Below, piece after piece: positions 1-8,221 of a stretch of DNA of 64,000 nucleotides (positions are counted from its first letter, which is position 1; each line of letters starts with the position of its first letter). Source of the stretch: JBDNJM01 sp041687755 (lineage in GTDB: Bacteria > Planctomycetota > UBA1135 > GCA-002686595). The stretch spans positions 29,174 through 93,173 of the forward strand of contig JBDNJM010000019.1 of NCBI GenBank assembly GCA_041687755.1, in the 5' to 3' direction. Below the pieces are notes generated by a model. It saw only the letters and a program-made list of their open reading frames with translations, had not been told where the DNA came from and ran no database searches. Made by a program: the position numbers and the translations under genes.

Positions 1-59
1 GGCGTGGCGCCGCACCACGCCGAACAGCGATGGCGCGTGCGGCGATCCGGGGATGTCGC

Positions 60-494
60 TCAATCGAGCCCCTCGAACGCACCGACGCGCTCGCGAAATT
101 CCGGCGTCATCGGGCGCTTGCCGCGCTTTTCGGGGTCCCACGCAACCAATAGAGCTTCGGCCTCGCACCACAGCTCGCGGGTGACCGCGCGGGTGATGCG
201 CGAGACCTGCTCGAACGAGCTCTTGCCGAGCCGGGTCGTGCGCACTTCAACCTGGACCTCAGCGCCGCCGCTCCCGGGCGCCGCGAAGCGCAAGTGCGTC
301 TGCCCGAGCACGAACGGGAAGCTGCCGCCCTCCAGCAGGTCGAGGTCCGTGAAGTAGCGCAGCCGCGCCTCCTCGAGCAGGGTGAGGTAGACCGCGTTGT
401 TGAGCACGGCCTGGTTGTCCTCGTCCGACCAACGCGTCGTGAGCGTGGTGCGGAAGCGGAAGGCGGTGTCGTCGAGGCTTTGGAGGGGCTGCAC
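60..494 (-). CDS. Acyl-CoA thioesterase, 4HBT hotdog fold (YbgC/FadM-like)
   Basis: A 144-residue single-domain protein of the size of YbgC/FadM thioesterases, which hydrolyse acyl-CoA thioesters in the cytoplasm. Visible family signs are the N-terminal WSDEDNQAVLNNAVYLTLLEEARLR stretch (around residues 22-46), corresponding to the D-x-x-G/Q-H-V-N-N-x-x-Y-x-x-x-x-E-x-A-R region that forms the active site, and FVLGQTHLRFAAP, the central strand pair. The usual catalytic Asp/His positions are partly changed (DNQAVLNN instead of DAFGHVNN), so the exact substrate is uncertain. Start is GTG at 494, directly after a pyrimidine-rich leader. It is divergent from the B3/B4-domain gene, sharing a 220-bp spacer. 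Fold call is confident; substrate unknown. Confidence 0.8.
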   Translation of the reverse strand: MQPLQSLDDTAFRFRTTLTTRWSDEDNQAVLNNAVYLTLLEEARLRYFTDLDLLEGGSFPFVLGQTHLRFAAPGSGGAEVQVEVRTTRLGKSSFEQVSRITRAVTRELWCEAEALLVAWDPEKRGKRPMTPEFRERVGAFEGLD

Positions 495-634
495 GGGAAA
501 ACCTGGAGCGGGGTGGGGGCTGAGAGGCGGGACGCCGGCGGGAAGGGGCTCCTCGGAGCGGGACGTAGGGCTGCGGAGCCGCGGGTCGCGGAGGCGGCGC
601 TGGAACGCGAGGCTCTGCGGTCGCCTGGGCCTCG

Positions 635-656
635 AATTCGGCGCATCCGCCGAATT
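635..656. promoter_or_regulatory. Palindrome in divergent spacer (operator or hairpin)
   Basis: A perfect 9-bp inverted repeat, AATTCGGCG then CATC then CGCCGAATT, lies in the 495-714 spacer between two divergent genes, inside a longer imperfect inverted repeat (flanks GCCTGGGCCT and AGGCCCAG). It could be an operator or an RNA hairpin in the leader of the rightward gene. No regulator is identified. Confidence 0.35.
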
Positions 657-714
657 TCAGCGCCGTAGGCCCAGAGCTTGGCGCATCTGCGCTTCCGCGT
701 CATCCTTGAGGGCC

Positions 715-1362
715 ATGCAAGTTCATGTCGACCACCACCCGCTGCTCGAACTGGCCGCCTTCCGCTGCGAATTCCCCGCTCCCCTGGGCGAGCTGGAAAG
801 TGAGCCGGGGCTGGTGGCGCTGCTAGACCTCGATGCCGAGGCGCCGCTGGAGCGCTCCGAGCAGGTGCGCGGCGACGTGCGCAAGCTCCTGCGGGCTGGG
901 GGCTACCGCCCAACGGGGCGCGGCAAGCCCGCCTCCGAGTACCTCGTCCGGGCGGCGGGCGAGGGCCAGCTGGGCTCGATCAATCTGGCCGTGGACGCGT
1001 GCAACGCGGCGAGCCTGCACTCGGGGCTCCCGATCAGCGTCGTCGATGCGCAGCTGGCGGAGGCGCCACTGTCGGTGCGCGTCATGGGGCGCGACGCCGC
1101 CTACGTGTTCAACGCCAGCGGGCAGGAGATCGGGCTCGAAGGCCTGCTGTGCCTGTGCGATGCCCAAGGGCCCTGCGCCAACGCCGTCAAGGACGCCCAG
1201 CGGACCAAGACCCACGCCGAAACGCGCTCGACCGTCGTCGTCGTTTGGGGGACGACGGCCCACCCGGGCCGGGCGCAGGCCACGGCTGCCTGGCAGCGGA
1301 GGCTGTTCGAGGCGGTGGGCGTCGCGACCAGCGACGTAGAGGTCATGCCGGCCGCGGGCTAG
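715..1362 (+). CDS. B3/B4 tRNA-binding-domain protein
   Basis: A 215-residue protein resembling free-standing B3/B4 domains, the editing region of phenylalanyl-tRNA synthetase beta chains. Visible family features are the central LGSINLAVDACNAASLHSGLPISVVDAQ block and, near the end, RTKTHAETRSTVVVVWGT, which matches the usual C-terminal strand pattern. Family members are thought to act on mischarged tRNA or to be standalone editing factors; this role is inferred. ATG at 715 is chosen because the frame upstream is Arg/Gly-rich and non-coding in character. The gene is divergent from the thioesterase and ends about 160 bp before the peroxidase gene, with which it converges. Confidence 0.7.
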   Translation: MQVHVDHHPLLELAAFRCEFPAPLGELESEPGLVALLDLDAEAPLERSEQVRGDVRKLLRAGGYRPTGRGKPASEYLVRAAGEGQLGSINLAVDACNAASLHSGLPISVVDAQLAEAPLSVRVMGRDAAYVFNASGQEIGLEGLLCLCDAQGPCANAVKDAQRTKTHAETRSTVVVVWGTTAHPGRAQATAAWQRRLFEAVGVATSDVEVMPAAG

Positions 1363-1447
1363 CGCAGCACCGCCCACGTCGCAGCCCTCAGACCCTCAAC
1401 GGCAGCCCTCCATAGGCCTCACCGCATACGTTCCGGCGTCGAGCCGG

Positions 1448-1528
1448 CTCCAGTGCCTTCAGGCGATGGGCCAAAAGGCAACTGAGAGGCCCTTCGCTCC
1501 GGCAGCGCCATTGATCCACAGCATCTCA
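1448..1528 (-). repeat. Stop-codon-anchored hairpin repeat, copy 1
   Basis: Read on the minus strand, the element starts at the TGA stop of the peroxidase gene (1526-1528) and contains terminal inverted repeats TGAGATGC and GCCTCTCA (one mismatch), followed by a conserved tail GTTGCCTTTTGGCCCATCGC and CTGGAGC. The same layout recurs downstream of the ClC gene (13041-13144) and recN (49773-49877). Probably a dispersed palindromic intergenic element that may act as a terminator. Confidence 0.65.
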
Positions 1529-2086
1529 GAGCGCAGCTTCGATGATCGACGCGAGCTCATCCGGCGTGGTGCGCGAGTCGTAGAACCCGAGCACGTTGCC
1601 CTCGCGGTCGACGAGGTACTTGCCGAAGTTCCAGCCGGGCACCGATCCGGTCACGCCGCTCAGGAAGTCGAACACGGGCGACTGCTCCTCCGACTCCTTG
1701 ACCTTGGAGGTCTCGAACAGCGGGAAGCTGACGTCGTAGGTCTCGGTGCAGAATTCGCGGATCTCCGCGGCGCTGCCGAACTCCTGGCCGCCGAAGTCGG
1801 CGCTGGGGAAGCCGAGCACCACGAAGCCCTGGTCCTTGTACTTGCCGTAGAGGTCCTCGAGCCCGGCGTACTGGGGCGTCATGCCGCACTTGCTCGCGGT
1901 GTTGACGACCAGCGCGACCTGCCCGTTGAACTGCTTGAGCGGTGCGGGCTCGCCCTCCAGGGTGGTGGTGGAGATGCTGTAGAAGCTGTCGCCGGCGAGG
2001 TCGGCTTGAACTTCGGTGGAGTCCTCGAAGAACGCGCTGCAGGCGGTCAACGGGAGCAGGAACAGGGCGGCGTAGGTGGGCTTCAT
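1526..2086 (-). CDS. Glutathione peroxidase-family thiol peroxidase, lipoprotein
   Basis: A 186-residue exported member of the glutathione peroxidase family, which reduces hydroperoxides, in bacteria usually with thioredoxin as donor. The N terminus MKPTYAALFLLPLTAC is a lipoprotein signal with Cys16 as the lipidation site, so it should be membrane-anchored outside the cytoplasm. The peroxidatic cysteine is Cys67 in NTASKCG; the later family blocks are present as FPSADFGGQE and WNFGKYLVDREG. The motif usually written FPCNQFGGQEP has lost its Cys and Gln (FPSADFGGQE), so the resolving cysteine found in thioredoxin-dependent relatives is absent at that place. Its stop codon forms one end of the hairpin repeat downstream. 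Confidence 0.88.
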   Translation of the reverse strand: MKPTYAALFLLPLTACSAFFEDSTEVQADLAGDSFYSISTTTLEGEPAPLKQFNGQVALVVNTASKCGMTPQYAGLEDLYGKYKDQGFVVLGFPSADFGGQEFGSAAEIREFCTETYDVSFPLFETSKVKESEEQSPVFDFLSGVTGSVPGWNFGKYLVDREGNVLGFYDSRTTPDELASIIEAAL

Positions 2087-2237
2087 GGTCGGAGAGGTCT
2101 GGGGGTGGCGCGGCCGTGGGCACGCGCGGCGTGGGGGGAACCGGGGCTCTGAACACGGCAGGACGTTGCCGTGGGGAAGCCCCGTTCGAGGTTCGGGGGG
2201 CCCGAAGGACCGCCCGCAGAGAACCCGCAGGCCTGGA

Positions 2238-2891
2238 TCAGGCTTCGAGGAGCTCGCGCACGCGGATCAGACCGCGGCGGGCGTGGGTCTTGACCGTGCC
2301 GAGCGGCATTCCTGTCGCTTCGGCGATCTCGCCGTGGCTGAGCCCCCGATAGATCGAGAGTTCGAGCACTCGGCGCTGCTCGGGCCGCAGTTGGGCGAGG
2401 GCCCGCATGGCTTGGGCTGCCTCGTCCTGCACTTCGGCGCGCTCGTCGACGGGCTGCAGGCTGCACTCAAGCGCCTCGGTTAGGTCCGAGGCAGGCTCGC
2501 GCCGCTGGGCCCGGCGGCGGCGATCAATCACGCGGCGTCGCGCGATCATCGCTACGAACGTGGATTCGGAGGCCTTGGACGGATCGAACCGGCCGGCGCT
2601 CTTCCAAATTTCAACAAAGACTTCCTGCACCGCATCCTCCGCTTCGCCTTGGTCGGCGCACAGGCGCCGGGCGATCGACCACACAAGTCCCCCGTAGGCG
2701 TCCAGGCAGGCCTCGAAGGCGCCATCTTCACCGGCGGCTATGCGCGGGAGCAGGCTGGATTCGAGTGCGGGGGGCACGGTGGGGGCGTGTGGGCGGAGAG
2801 TGGACAAGTCGCCCGCTATTCTACCGGATCGGTCGTTCCGGACACTATCCGGTGACGCAGTCTCATTGGTCGACACGGCCTGTAGCTTCAT
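2238..2891 (-). CDS. ECF RNA polymerase sigma factor (SigK-like)
   Basis: A 217-residue extracytoplasmic-function sigma factor. Region 2 is seen in YGGLVWSIARRLCADQGEAEDAVQEVFVEIWKSAGRF and region 4 in LRPEQRRVLELSIYRGLSHGEIAEATGMPLGTVKTHARRGL, the latter being the -35-recognition helix-turn-helix. It has an unusually long N-terminal tail of about 45 residues before region 2; a GTG a few codons inside is an alternative start. ATG at 2891 overlaps the TGA of the upstream anti-sigma gene by 4 bp (ATGA), so the two are translationally coupled, with the anti-sigma gene first. Together with the fasciclin gene this resembles the SigK-RskA-fasciclin arrangement known in Mycobacterium tuberculosis. 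Confidence 0.92.
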   Translation of the reverse strand: MKLQAVSTNETASPDSVRNDRSGRIAGDLSTLRPHAPTVPPALESSLLPRIAAGEDGAFEACLDAYGGLVWSIARRLCADQGEAEDAVQEVFVEIWKSAGRFDPSKASESTFVAMIARRRVIDRRRRAQRREPASDLTEALECSLQPVDERAEVQDEAAQAMRALAQLRPEQRRVLELSIYRGLSHGEIAEATGMPLGTVKTHARRGLIRVRELLEA

Positions 2892-3994
2892 CCTCTTTGG
2901 GCCAGGAGCAACAGGCGAGAGCGGTCGGAAACCACGACGCCGCCGGGGCGTTCGAGGGTTATCGCGAACATTGTGGCATCGGTGACCGCGATCTTCGGGT
3001 CGATAGCGACGATCACCTCGCCCGAACCCGAGATGTCGAACACGCCGCCGTCGATGGGAGTGTCCGCGTTGATCGCGCTGTCGAAGATCCAGAGCTGGTA
3101 CTGGGCCTCGGACGGATCGTTGGCGGGCAACCCCGCGAACCGCATATAGCCGGCGTTGGCAGCGGGGTTCCACACAACATCACCGGAAACTCCGGCGTCT
3201 GCGACCAGGGGGTCCTCGAGGACCTGCCAGTCGAGCGCGAGGCTGTCGCGGTCGATCAGCACTGAGCGCTCGCTTGCGGCGTCGGGGCCGTTCAGTTCGG
3301 CCTCGAGCTGCTCGATGCGGCCCAGGAGGGCGGTCTCACTGAAGGCGAGAGTGTCGCGCTCGTCCATCAGCTGGTCGGTGCGTTCCAGGAGCTCTGTTTC
3401 CCGGCTGCGCAACTGCTCGCGGGCTTGGGCGAGTTCGCCGCGAACCCCTACTAGCTGGGTCTGGAGCGTTTCCGCTCGGGCGCTGGCCGCTTTGCTGGTG
3501 ACGTTGGCGAGGTCGCGCTGGGTGGTCGCCTGCTCGAGGGCGGCGATCGACTGATCGCGCGCCGCTTTCAGCTCGCCCGAGCCGGCTCCGAGCCAGAGGG
3601 CGAGCCCAGCGGCGGCAGCGGCGGCGAACCAGCCAGCCGGCTGGACCCAGCTGCGGCGGATCGGCTCGGGGCCAGGCGCATGCGGAGCAAGGGTGAATCG
3701 GGGATCCGCGGCGGGAGCGTCCGCGGCGGGAGCGTCCGCGGGGCCTGCGGCAGCCACAGCGGCGAGGATTTTGGAGCGCAGGTGGGTCGGCAGCGCTTCG
3801 GCTGCAGGCTTTCGGGCGGCGGTGAAGGCGAGGTCGAGAGCCGCAGCGGCGCGCTCCAGAGCGTTGCGGTCCTTCTCGGCGGCGCTGGGCGAGGTGCCCT
3901 GGCCCTGGAGCAGCTGCTCGAACTCTCGGACCTCGTCGCCTCCTAGGGCTCCGAGGGCTTGGTCGGCCTGCAGGTCTTTGCGTCGATCGTTCAC
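2888..3994 (-). CDS. RskA-type anti-sigma factor
   Basis: A 368-residue membrane-anchored regulator. The N-terminal cytoplasmic part (about residues 1-115) has the short helical anti-sigma domain beginning LQADQALGALGGDEVREFEQLL. One transmembrane helix follows (about WVQPAGWFAAAAAAGLALWLG). The external part starts with a roughly 100-residue coiled coil rich in Gln/Glu/Arg (around SIAALEQATTQRDLANV to RIEQLEAEL) and ends with the RskA-type domain, recognisable by YMRFAGLPANDPSEAQYQLWIFD and FAITLERPGG. The long external coiled coil is unusual. It is expected to hold the downstream-encoded sigma factor inactive until cleaved. It sits between the fasciclin gene and the sigma gene. Confidence 0.9.
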   Translation of the reverse strand: MNDRRKDLQADQALGALGGDEVREFEQLLQGQGTSPSAAEKDRNALERAAAALDLAFTAARKPAAEALPTHLRSKILAAVAAAGPADAPAADAPAADPRFTLAPHAPGPEPIRRSWVQPAGWFAAAAAAGLALWLGAGSGELKAARDQSIAALEQATTQRDLANVTSKAASARAETLQTQLVGVRGELAQAREQLRSRETELLERTDQLMDERDTLAFSETALLGRIEQLEAELNGPDAASERSVLIDRDSLALDWQVLEDPLVADAGVSGDVVWNPAANAGYMRFAGLPANDPSEAQYQLWIFDSAINADTPIDGGVFDISGSGEVIVAIDPKIAVTDATMFAITLERPGGVVVSDRSRLLLLAQRG

Positions 3995-4098
3995 GGGGCG
4001 AGTTCGCTTGTGCCGGGTCGCTCGGGAGCGGGTCAGTCTAAGGTTCGGCCGACCGCGATGAAAAGGTCGCGGCCGGCCGATCAGTCAGTGCTTCAGTT

Positions 4099-5058
4099 TT
4101 AGGGCAGCAGGACGCTGTCGATCACGTGGATCACGCCGTTGGTCGTCTCGATGTCGGTCGAGACGATCTTAGCGCCGTTGACGTAGAGCTGTCCGTCCAC
4201 GATCCGAAAGCGCAGCGTCGCACCCTGAACGGTGACGGCGGACTGGGCTCCGGCGGCCTCGGCGGCGGAGATGCGGCCGGGGACCACGTGGAAGGTCAGG
4301 ACGGCGGTCAGCTGGTCGCGCTGCGCGGGGGTCAGCAGGCCGGCGAGAACCTTTTGGTCCAGCTTGGCGAACGCCGCGTCGGTGGGCGCGAACACCGTGA
4401 AGGGGCCCTCGCTCTTCAGGGTGTCGATCAGCTCGGCGGCGCCCAGGGCGGTCGCGAGGGTCCCGAAGCTGCCGGCCGCGACGGCGGTGTCGACGACGTC
4501 CTTGTCGTTGGGCAGCATGATGCGATCGACGACGTGGATGACGCCGTTGCTGGCCTCAACGTCGGCCTGGATCACGGTGGCGCCGCCGACGGACACGGTG
4601 CCCTCAGTGACGTCAATGCCGAAGCTCTGGCCGTTCAGCGTGCGGGCGCGCGCCAGGCCTACGACGTCTTCGGCCATCACGGCGCCGGGGACGACGTGGT
4701 AGGTGAGGATGGCCTGCAGCTTGGCCTTGTTCTCGGGGCGCAGCAGGTCGGCGAGCACGCCCTCGGGGAGCGCCTCGAAGGCCGCGTCGGTGGGCGCGAA
4801 GACGGTCAACGGGCCTTCGCCGGAGAGGGCTCCGACGAGGTCAGCGGCCACGACGGCGGCAACCAGGGTGTTGTGCGCGCCGGTGCTCTTGGCGATGTCG
4901 ACGATCGTCTGCCCTTGGGCCACGAGGACGACAGCCTCGCTCTTGGCGGAGCAGCTCGACGCGGCGGAGCAGGTGCCCTCGTCGACGGTCGTGGTGGCGG
5001 AGAAGGTCAGGCCTGCGGCTGCAAGGGCGAGCCCGGCAGTGGCAATACTTTGAAACAT
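4099..5058 (-). CDS. Secreted protein with two fasciclin (FAS1) domains
   Basis: A 319-residue exported protein with a signal peptide (MFQSIATAGLALAAAGLTFSA) and two tandem FAS1 domains. Each shows the family hallmarks: GPLTVFAPTDAAFEALP / AILTYHVVPG / NGVIHVVDRIMLP in the first and GPFTVFAPTDAAFAKLD / AVLTFHVVPG / NGVIHVIDSVLLP in the second. FAS1 domains mediate adhesion or surface interactions. Two cysteines (EGTC, SSC) lie just after the signal peptide. The gene is the first of a three-gene minus-strand unit with the anti-sigma and sigma genes 104 bp downstream, so it is likely a target of that sigma factor. An AG-rich ribosome binding site (GAGG) precedes the ATG. Confidence 0.93.
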   Translation of the reverse strand: MFQSIATAGLALAAAGLTFSATTTVDEGTCSAASSCSAKSEAVVLVAQGQTIVDIAKSTGAHNTLVAAVVAADLVGALSGEGPLTVFAPTDAAFEALPEGVLADLLRPENKAKLQAILTYHVVPGAVMAEDVVGLARARTLNGQSFGIDVTEGTVSVGGATVIQADVEASNGVIHVVDRIMLPNDKDVVDTAVAAGSFGTLATALGAAELIDTLKSEGPFTVFAPTDAAFAKLDQKVLAGLLTPAQRDQLTAVLTFHVVPGRISAAEAAGAQSAVTVQGATLRFRIVDGQLYVNGAKIVSTDIETTNGVIHVIDSVLLP

Positions 5059-5371
5059 GGTGGAGTCCTCGTTGGGTGGGTTCGGGGCGCGAAGTGCGTC
5101 CTGCGGCGAGCGTCATCGGCCCGTCACGATAGAGGCTTCGCGCAGGGTGCCCGTTTGGATTCGGGGGCCCGCGGGAATCCGCGAGGCGGGGGCCGAACCA
5201 CTCGGGGAGCTGCTCTGGGCGCGCGTCCGGCCCTCTGGGGGGGGTCTGTCTAGGCGGGTCCGGGGAAAAAGCTCCTCTACAGAAAATCGGTTGCTTTGAA
5301 CGGGTTTACGGCTCGGAGGGAGATCCGATCGAATAGATGGAGAGCAGCTCGCTTTTTTGTCCGGAATCTCA
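5059..5371. other. Divergent intergenic region, fasciclin / carH
   Basis: This 313-bp spacer must hold the promoters of the leftward fasciclin operon and the rightward CarH gene. GC content falls in the part next to carH (about 5265-5365), where CarH-type operators would be expected. I could not pick out a convincing repeated operator by eye. Confidence 0.4.
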
Positions 5372-6314
5372 ATGACCATCTACGAATCCACCTCCACCTC
5401 CTCGGAGGATGCCGCCGACGGGCTCCTCTCGATCGGCGACGTCGCCGAGGCGACGGGCATCTCGCCCGACACGCTGCGGATGTGGGAGCGTCGCTACGGC
5501 CAGCCGGTTCCGGTGCGCACGCCCTCGGGGCATCGGCGCTACGGGCACGACCAGGTCCGCTGGCTGCGGCGCGTCGCGGAGGCCCTGGCGCGGGGTGTGC
5601 GCGCGCGCGGCGGTGGGGGCGACGGAGCAGGAACTCGACGCGCTGCTGATCGAGCGCAGCCACGTGGCCGCCGACGCGCAGCACGTTGTCGAACTGGTGG
5701 AACTCGTGCGCGAACTCCGCAGCGAGCAGCTGACCGAGCGCTTGCTGGTGGAGTGGCACCGGCGCGGTGCGCAGCCCTTTCTAGAGGAGTGCGCTGCGCC
5801 AATCCTGGATCGCATCGGTCGGCTCTGGGCGAACGGCGAGCTGGAGGTGCGGCACGAGCACTTCGCCTCCGAGGTGATGTCCGACCTGCTGCGCAGCCTG
5901 CGGCTCGGGTGCGAGGGCGAGGAGGCGACGGCGCCGCTGATCCTGTTTGCGACCCTGAGCAACGAGCAGCACGGGCTCGGGCTGCAGATGACCTCGCTGC
6001 TGGCCACCTTGGCCGGAGCACGGGTGTGCATCCTGGGCGTGAACACTCCGAACCAGGAGATCGCCCACACGGCGGTGGAACTGGGCGCGTCGATGGTCGC
6101 GATCAGCGTGAGCCTGGCGAGCGGCGGCGTAGAGACCGACCGCGTCTTGGCCGATCTGCGCGGGCACCTGAACTCGCACGTGCGGCTGGTCGTCGGTGGA
6201 CGCGGGGCGCGCGGTATCCGGCGCGGGCCGCGAGGGCTCGAGTTCGTCGAGACCCTGGCGCAGTTCGAGCAGCTGGTGAAGGGCGCGATCGTGGGCGTCG
6301 CGCGCAGCAACTAG
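5372..6314 (+). CDS. carH: CarH/LitR-type MerR photoreceptor repressor, B12-binding (one frameshift)
   Basis: The N terminus is a MerR DNA-binding domain (LLSIGDVAEATGISPDTLRMWERRYG, then GHRRYGHDQVRWLRR). After a frameshift in the CG repeat at about 5599-5609 the reading continues in the next frame with the B12-binding region to 6314; the whole is about 313 residues, normal for CarH. The two diagnostic motifs are intact: W-x9-EH in LWANGELEVRHEHF, which contacts the adenosyl group, and E-x-H-x-x-G in NEQHGLG, which supplies the cobalt-ligating His. Known relatives are light-sensing adenosylcobalamin-dependent repressors of carotenoid or photoprotection genes. The adjacent FAD oxidoreductase is a plausible target. 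The break is either a sequencing error or a real inactivation. Confidence 0.85.
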
Positions 6315-6406
6315 AGCAGCGGGATGCTCGCGCGCGGCCCGCTCGTTCGAGGCGAGGGGTGGGCCGCAGCCTGGCGTCGCGTGCGGCCCCGGTTAAGTTG
6401 GCGAGC

Positions 6407-7657
6407 GTGAAGAGCATCGACGTCATCGTGGTGGGGGCGGGGCTGGCCGGGCTGGCGGCAGCGCGTGCGTTGGAGAACGGCGGCCGGACCGTGCGGCTGT
6501 TCGAGGCCTCGGACGGGGTCGGTGGGCGGGTGCGCACCGACGAGTACCAGGGCTTTCGCCTGGACCGCGGCTTCCAGGTGCTGTTGACGGCCTATCCGGA
6601 GACGCGGGCGCAGCTCGACTACCGCGCGCTCGAGCTGTGCGAGTTCGAGCCGGGGTCGCTGGTGCGCCGGGGCGGGCGTTTCCACCGCATCAGCGATCCC
6701 TTTCGGCGGCCCAGCCGGGCCCTGGAGACCCTGTTCGCGGGGGTCGGGTCGTTCGCGGACAAGCTGCGCATCGCACGGCTGCGGTCGCGATCGCGGGCGG
6801 GCAGTCTCGAGGACCTCTTGAGCGCGCAGGAGACCACCGCGGTCGGTCGTCTGCGCGAGCTGGGCTTCTCGGAGGGCATGATTGAAGGCTTCTTCAAGCC
6901 GTTCCACGGGGGCGTGAGCCTCGATCCTGAGCTGGGCGGATCGAGTCGCATGCTCGAGTTCACGTTCCGCATGTTCAGCCAGGGCGTGGCCGCGGTGCCC
7001 GCGCGCGGCATGGGCGAGCTGCCTGCGCAGCTTGCGGACGGCCTGGCGCCGGGCACCCTGTCGCTGAACTCCAAAGTCGTCGCGGTCGAGCCTGGCGCGG
7101 TTCGGCTCGCGTCGGGCGAGCAGATCGAGGCGCGCGCGGTCTTGGTCGCGACGGAAGGACCGGCCGCGGCGGCGCTGTTGCCCGATCTGAAGGTCCCCGA
7201 TTCTCTGGCCGTGACCTGCATCTACTTCGCCGCGCCCGCCTCGCCGGTGGGGGAGCCGATCCTCGTGCTGAACGGAGAGGGTCGCGGACGGATCAACAAC
7301 CTGTGCGTGATGAGCGACGCGTCCGCCGGCTACGCGCCGACGGGTGAGCACCTGGTGTCGGTGAGCGTGCTCGGCGCGCCTGAGGTCAGCGACGAGCACC
7401 TCGAGGCAGAAGTCTCGGGCGAGCTGGTCGAGTGGTACGGAGAGACCGCGCGCTCGTGGAAGCACCTGCGTACATATCGCATCCACCACGCCCTGCCCGA
7501 CCAGCAGCCCGGCGTGCTGGAGCCGCCGGCGCGCGAGCAGCGCCTCGCCACCGGCCTGTGGGTCGCCGGCGACCACCGCGACCAGGGCTCGCTCCAGGGC
7601 GCCCTGGTCTCGGGCCGCCGCGCTGCAGAGGCCTTGATCGCGGAACTGTCGAGTTGA
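6407..7657 (+). CDS. FAD-dependent amine-oxidase/phytoene-desaturase-like oxidoreductase
   Basis: A 416-residue flavoenzyme. The N terminus VIVVGAGLAGLAAARALENGG is a Rossmann FAD-binding motif followed by the second dinucleotide contact VGGRVRTDEYQGFRLDRGFQ, typical of the amine oxidase / phytoene desaturase / protoporphyrinogen oxidase superfamily. The C-terminal FAD signature is LWVAGDHRDQGSLQGALVSGRRAAEALI. Substrate cannot be named. GTG at 6407 is used because it directly precedes the Rossmann strand. The gene lies 92 bp after a CarH-type light sensor, which suggests a carotenoid or light-stress role. Its TGA stop overlaps the next start. Confidence 0.82.
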   Translation: MKSIDVIVVGAGLAGLAAARALENGGRTVRLFEASDGVGGRVRTDEYQGFRLDRGFQVLLTAYPETRAQLDYRALELCEFEPGSLVRRGGRFHRISDPFRRPSRALETLFAGVGSFADKLRIARLRSRSRAGSLEDLLSAQETTAVGRLRELGFSEGMIEGFFKPFHGGVSLDPELGGSSRMLEFTFRMFSQGVAAVPARGMGELPAQLADGLAPGTLSLNSKVVAVEPGAVRLASGEQIEARAVLVATEGPAAAALLPDLKVPDSLAVTCIYFAAPASPVGEPILVLNGEGRGRINNLCVMSDASAGYAPTGEHLVSVSVLGAPEVSDEHLEAEVSGELVEWYGETARSWKHLRTYRIHHALPDQQPGVLEPPAREQRLATGLWVAGDHRDQGSLQGALVSGRRAAEALIAELSS

Positions 7658-8082
7658 GCGGCTTGCTGCTCGCCCACGCCGCCGCGACCTGGTTCATGGT
7701 CGGCCTGATCTGGACCATCCAGGTGGTGCACTACCCCCTGTTCGCCGCGGTGCCGGAGGACGGCTGGTCCGAGTACCACGAGCAGCACACGCGGCGCATC
7801 AGCTGGATCGTTGGGCCCGCCATGCTGGCCGAGCTGCTGCTGGCCCTGGCGCTCGTGGCGCTCCCCGCCCTGGGCGTGCCGCCGGCCTGGTCCTGGGCCG
7901 GCCTGGCCCTGCTGGCGGCGGCGTGGGCAGTGACCGCGCTCTGCTCGGTTCCGGCCCACTCCAAGCTGGCCGAGACCCGCCCCAGCTCGGCCCTGCGCTT
8001 TCTGGTCGCGACCAACTGGCTGCGCACCGCCGCCTGGACCCTCCGCGGCGTCCTGGCCCTGGCCCTCCTCGCTGGGGTCTGA
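7654..8082 (+). CDS. Small conserved membrane protein, four TM helices
   Basis: A 142-residue integral membrane protein with about four hydrophobic segments: LLLAHAAATWFMVGLIWTIQVVHYPLF, the long MLAELLLALALVALPALGV segment, WSWAGLALLAAAWAVTAL, and a C-terminal WTLRGVLALALLAGV. The motif IQVVHYPLF and the polar loop EYHEQHTRRISWIVGP are typical of a small uncharacterised bacterial family. A TTG start at 7654 overlapping the preceding TGA (TTGA) is chosen because the upstream frame is low-complexity. Translational coupling to the FAD oxidoreductase suggests a shared role. Function unknown. Confidence 0.65.
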   Translation: MSGLLLAHAAATWFMVGLIWTIQVVHYPLFAAVPEDGWSEYHEQHTRRISWIVGPAMLAELLLALALVALPALGVPPAWSWAGLALLAAAWAVTALCSVPAHSKLAETRPSSALRFLVATNWLRTAAWTLRGVLALALLAGV

Positions 8083-8101
8083 CCGGAATCCGCCAAACCG
8101 G
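8076..8101 (+). repeat. Short dispersed repeat GGTCTGACCGGAATCCGCCA, copy 1
   Basis: Begins inside the stop codon region of the small membrane protein gene. Related sequences are at 8149-8174 (GGTCCGACCAGAATGCCCCA), 10470-10490 (GGATCTGACAGGAATCCGCC) and, inverted, 10761-10781. They bracket the second sigma-factor operon. Confidence 0.45.
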
Positions 8102-8148
8102 CGACAGCGACCCCTCCCCACGGGTCCCCCAGGCACATTTCTCGTTCT

Positions 8149-8174
8149 GGTCCGACCAGAATGCCCCAAACCGC
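8149..8174 (+). repeat. Short dispersed repeat, copy 2 (degenerate)
   Basis: Matches copy 1 at about 20 of 26 positions (GGTCCGACCAGAATGCCCCA), 73 bp downstream of it, in the spacer before the convergent secretin-domain gene. Confidence 0.35.
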
Positions 8175-8221
8175 ACGCGCCGGGACCGCTTCGGCGCTGC
8201 GTCCGGCTCCCGGGGGCCCGA

